Shown here piece after piece: positions 58,406 through 64,000 of a stretch of DNA of 64,000 bases; the stretch's first letter is position 1; every line of letters begins with the position of its first letter. A program made the translations under genes and the position numbers. The notes beneath the pieces were generated by a model. It was not told the origin of the DNA, ran no database searches, and saw only the letters and a list, made by a program, of their open reading frames with translations. The stretch is from Vibrio zhanjiangensis (GTDB taxonomy: Bacteria; Pseudomonadota; Gammaproteobacteria; Enterobacterales; Vibrionaceae): assembly GCF_030161235.1 (NCBI RefSeq), contig NZ_BSPW01000021.1, positions 174,264-238,263 of the forward strand, in the 5' to 3' direction.

Positions 58406-58430
58406 TGCCCAGCGAATGCTGGGCATTTTC
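58406..58430 (+). terminator. Rho-independent terminator of fabB
   Basis: TGCCCAGC (58406-58413) and GCTGGGCA (58418-58425) around GAAT, followed by TTTTC. About 47 nt after the fabB stop. Confidence 0.88.
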
Positions 58431-58532
58431 ATTGTGATTACTGACTCTTTGTTCATATATTAGCTAATGCTCGACACCAGTCGTGCTTTTTTGCACAATC
58501 GTACCAGTATCTAACTGCGAACCTGTTAAACC

Positions 58533-59666
58533 ATGAAAATCTTAATAGATGAAAATATGCCTTATGCTGAGCAATTGTTCAGTCAAATAGGGGAGGTTGT
58601 TCTAAAACCCGGCCGTACACTTACTCCTGACGATCTTATCGATGTTGATGCACTTATGATTCGCTCAGTCACTCAAGTTAATGAGGCTTTGCTGTCAAAG
58701 GCAAATAAGCTCCAGTTTGTCGGGACTGCAACCGCTGGCATGGACCATGTAGATAAGACATTGCTTGAGAAAAAAGGCATCTTTTTTACTGCAGCACCAG
58801 GATGCAATAAAGTCGGTGTTGCCGAGTATGTGGTTAGTGTCATCATGGTCTTGGCTCAGCAGAACGGCTTCTCTATCTTTGATAAAACGGTTGGCATTAT
58901 TGGTGCTGGTCAAGTTGGTAGCTACTTACAGAAATGCCTTCAAGGTATTGGGATTAAGGTGCTTATTAATGATCCGCCCAAAGAAAAAGCGGGTGATTTA
59001 CGCGTCTTTACGCCTATAGATGTACTGCTTGAACAAGCGGATATTATTACGCTTCATACTCCAATCATTCGAGATGGAGAATATCCCACTTATCACCTTT
59101 TCGATCAAAACGTATTGAGTCAATTACGTTGCGACCAAATTTTAATCAATGCTGCGAGAGGCCCTATAGTTGATAACGATGCGTTAAAAACGCGTTTAAA
59201 CAAGCGAGATGGTTTTATCGCTGCCCTCGATGTTTTTGAATTTGAACCTAAGGTTGATATGGAGCTGCTGCCTTTGCTAGCATTTGCTACCCCTCACATA
59301 GCAGGGTATGGCCTTGAGGGTAAGGCTCGCGGTACAACAATGATTTTTAATCGTTATTGTGAATTTTTGAACAAAAATTTATCTGTACAAGAGAATAATC
59401 TGTTGCCGAAAGCACCCGTTCCTCAATTGGTCTTAGAACGGGAATGGGATGAAGAAATTTTGCATAACTTGACGCAGCTTGTTTACGATGTGCGCAAAGA
59501 TGATGCTCTTTTCCGTCGTGAAATAGGTAGCGAGGGTGCCTTTGATAGAATGCGTAAAAACTATTGGGATCGCAGAGAATACAGTGCAGTAACGCTAAGA
59601 GGCAATACAGAAACAAATCTTGGGCCACTAGCAGAATTAGGTTTTCAAATTGAGGTGAGTCAATGA
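58533..59666 (+). CDS. pdxB: Erythronate-4-phosphate dehydrogenase
   Basis: NAD-dependent step in pyridoxal 5'-phosphate synthesis: 4-phosphoerythronate to 2-oxo-3-hydroxy-4-phosphobutanoate. 377 residues of the D-2-hydroxyacid dehydrogenase fold: [16 protein letters not shown] at the start, NAD motif [12 protein letters not shown] (about residue 121), catalytic Arg in [10 protein letters not shown], Glu in FEFEP and His in [12 protein letters not shown], plus the C-terminal dimerisation domain specific to PdxB. The stop overlaps the asd start by 4 nt. Confidence 0.96.
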   Translation: MKILIDENMPYAEQLFSQIGEVVLKPGRTLTPDDLIDVDALMIRSVTQVNEALLSKANKLQFVGTATAGMDHVDKTLLEKKGIFFTAAPGCNKVGVAEYVVSVIMVLAQQNGFSIFDKTVGIIGAGQVGSYLQKCLQGIGIKVLINDPPKEKAGDLRVFTPIDVLLEQADIITLHTPIIRDGEYPTYHLFDQNVLSQLRCDQILINAARGPIVDNDALKTRLNKRDGFIAALDVFEFEPKVDMELLPLLAFATPHIAGYGLEGKARGTTMIFNRYCEFLNKNLSVQENNLLPKAPVPQLVLEREWDEEILHNLTQLVYDVRKDDALFRREIGSEGAFDRMRKNYWDRREYSAVTLRGNTETNLGPLAELGFQIEVSQ

Positions 59667-60676
59667 GCCAAAAATATAATGTTGTCGTTTTAGGCGCTAC
59701 TGGGGCAGTAGGTGAAGCTATTTTGGAAGTACTTCAGGAGCGTAAGTTTCCTGTTGGCGATATTTTCCTTTTGGCTAGTGAACGAAGTGAAGGAAAAACC
59801 TATCGCTTTAATGGTAAAACAGTAAGAGTTGAAAATGTTGAAAACTTTGATTGGTCTCAAGCTCATATTGGTCTATTTTCTGCTGGTGGGGACCTTTCTG
59901 CCAAATGGGCGCCGATTGCAGCTGAAGAAGGTGTGATTGTCATTGATAATACATCCAACTTTCGATATGACTACGATGTACCTCTTGTTGTTCCTGAGGT
60001 TAATCCTGAGGCTATTGCTGAATTTCGTAATCGTAATATTATTGCCAATCCAAACTGCTCAACAATCCAAATGCTTGTTGCTTTAAAGCCAATTTATGAT
60101 GCTGTTGGTATCGACCGAATCAATGTTTCAACATATCAGTCAGTTTCTGGAGCAGGAAAGTCTGGGGTTGATGAACTCGCTGGCCAAACGGCTAAGTTAC
60201 TTAACGGTTTACCTGCAGAAAATGAACAATTTTCACAGCAAATTGCTTTTAACTGTATCCCACAAATAGATAAGTTTATGGATAACGGCTACACCAAAGA
60301 GGAAATGAAAATGGTGTGGGAAACACAGAAGATTTTCAATGATGCTGCGATTACGGTTAATCCGACATGTGTACGTGTGCCAGTATTTTATGGCCATGCT
60401 GAGTCTGTTCATATCGAAACTCGTTCACCTATCGATGCGCAGGATGTCATTAATTTACTCGAGCAGACCGAGGGTATCGAAGTCTTTCAAGGTGAAGACT
60501 TTCCAACACAAGTGCGTGACTCTGTGGGGAAAGATCATGTTATGGTTGGGCGGATTCGTAACGATATTAGTCATCATAGTGGCCTTAATTTGTGGGTGGT
60601 TGCCGATAATGTGCGTAAAGGTGCCGCAACTAACGCTGTCCAGATTGCAGAAGTGTTAATTCGAGACTACTACTAA
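59663..60676 (+). CDS. asd: Aspartate-semialdehyde dehydrogenase (Usg/Asd2 type)
   Basis: Reduces aspartyl phosphate to aspartate semialdehyde, branch point for Lys, Met, Thr and wall synthesis. 337 residues: NADP motif [10 protein letters not shown], catalytic Cys in NPNCSTIQM (about residue 133), and [15 protein letters not shown] with the substrate-binding region. The catalytic Cys is kept, unlike E. coli Usg, which occupies the same position after pdxB and lacks activity; so this copy is probably a true enzyme. Followed by a terminator and fimV/hubP. Confidence 0.92.
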   Translation: MSQKYNVVVLGATGAVGEAILEVLQERKFPVGDIFLLASERSEGKTYRFNGKTVRVENVENFDWSQAHIGLFSAGGDLSAKWAPIAAEEGVIVIDNTSNFRYDYDVPLVVPEVNPEAIAEFRNRNIIANPNCSTIQMLVALKPIYDAVGIDRINVSTYQSVSGAGKSGVDELAGQTAKLLNGLPAENEQFSQQIAFNCIPQIDKFMDNGYTKEEMKMVWETQKIFNDAAITVNPTCVRVPVFYGHAESVHIETRSPIDAQDVINLLEQTEGIEVFQGEDFPTQVRDSVGKDHVMVGRIRNDISHHSGLNLWVVADNVRKGAATNAVQIAEVLIRDYY

Positions 60677-60725
60677 CGTGATAAATGTGATTGTGGATAT
60701 TTAGCCAGATAAGTGTCATAGCAAA

Positions 60726-60751
60726 GCCTGACGTTCACGTGAGGCTTTTTT
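60726..60751 (+). terminator. Rho-independent terminator after asd
   Basis: Imperfect stem: GCCTGACG (60726-60733) against CGTGAGGC (60738-60745), one mismatch, followed by TTTTTT. About 50 nt after the asd stop. Confidence 0.8.
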
Positions 60752-60901
60752 AATCTAATTTCCAAAATTAGCGAAAGATTAGTGTGAATATGGCGCTAGC
60801 CACACATTTTTTAGCTATACGTCTATAGTTTTAGCGTGTTTATCCGATATATTTAACAGATTATTACAGTAAAATTTATTGAGCACATAGCTGAGCCTTC
60901 T

Positions 60902-64000
<3,099 letters not shown>

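Overview
The window is about 64 kb of a gammaproteobacterial chromosome, almost certainly from a Vibrio species. The evidence is a polar, sodium-type flagellar gene cluster with Vibrio-style regulators (FlrA, FlrB, FlrC) and three flagellins in a row, PomA/PomB stator genes, a HubP/FimV-type polar protein, and housekeeping blocks in the order known from Vibrio and other enteric relatives. No tRNA or rRNA genes, insertion sequences, prophage, integron or CRISPR array were seen. Two genes run off the ends: dxs at the left edge and fimV/hubP at the right edge.

Layout. 1-2655 (minus): dxs (partial), ispA, xseB, isoprenoid synthesis plus exonuclease VII small subunit. 2852-4681 (plus): pomA-pomB behind a sigma-28 promoter. 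4795-6243: thiI. 6351-6590 (minus): the small RNA GcvB with its promoter and terminator, divergent from gcvA; gcvA then overlaps into a hydrolase, a DUF423 gene and rlmM. 9677-14588 (minus): xni, ppnN, and a TPR protein with a degenerate GGDEF domain. 14902-16226 (plus): syd and a zinc-ribbon gene. 16236-18599 (minus): a small DUF2897 protein, an M15 peptidase, dapE and an ArsC-like gene. 18800-21926: small HTH gene, DUF2956, DUF2919, a DyP peroxidase and a short-chain dehydrogenase.

22001-46923 (plus) is the flagellar cluster: three flagellins, flaG, fliD, flaI, fliS, flrA, flrB, flrC, fliE-F-G-H-I-J, fliK-L-M-N-O-P-Q-R and flhB. The sequence shows its hierarchy: FlrA (sigma-54 activator) comes first; a sigma-54 site precedes flrBC; another precedes fliE and the basal body/export genes; sigma-28 sites precede each flagellin and, 19 kb away, the motor genes pomAB. 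flhA, flhF, flhG, fliA, the che genes and the flg genes are not in the window.

46942-64000: smrB, prmB, aroC, a TRIC-family channel, epmC, an inserted pair of surface-protein genes (glycine-rich lipoprotein and LruC/GEVED protein), yfcL, an FMN reductase, mnmC, fabB, pdxB, asd and the start of fimV/hubP.

There is no obviously new defence or biosynthetic system. The points most worth a second look are an apparent frameshift inside a 123-nt repeat array of fimV/hubP, the lipoprotein/LruC insertion between epmC and yfcL, structured leaders of two flagellin mRNAs, a sigma-54 promoter lying inside a terminator-like inverted repeat, and a duplicated motif in a large FliD insert. All names rest on recognition of sequence motifs and gene order by eye; no database search was run.
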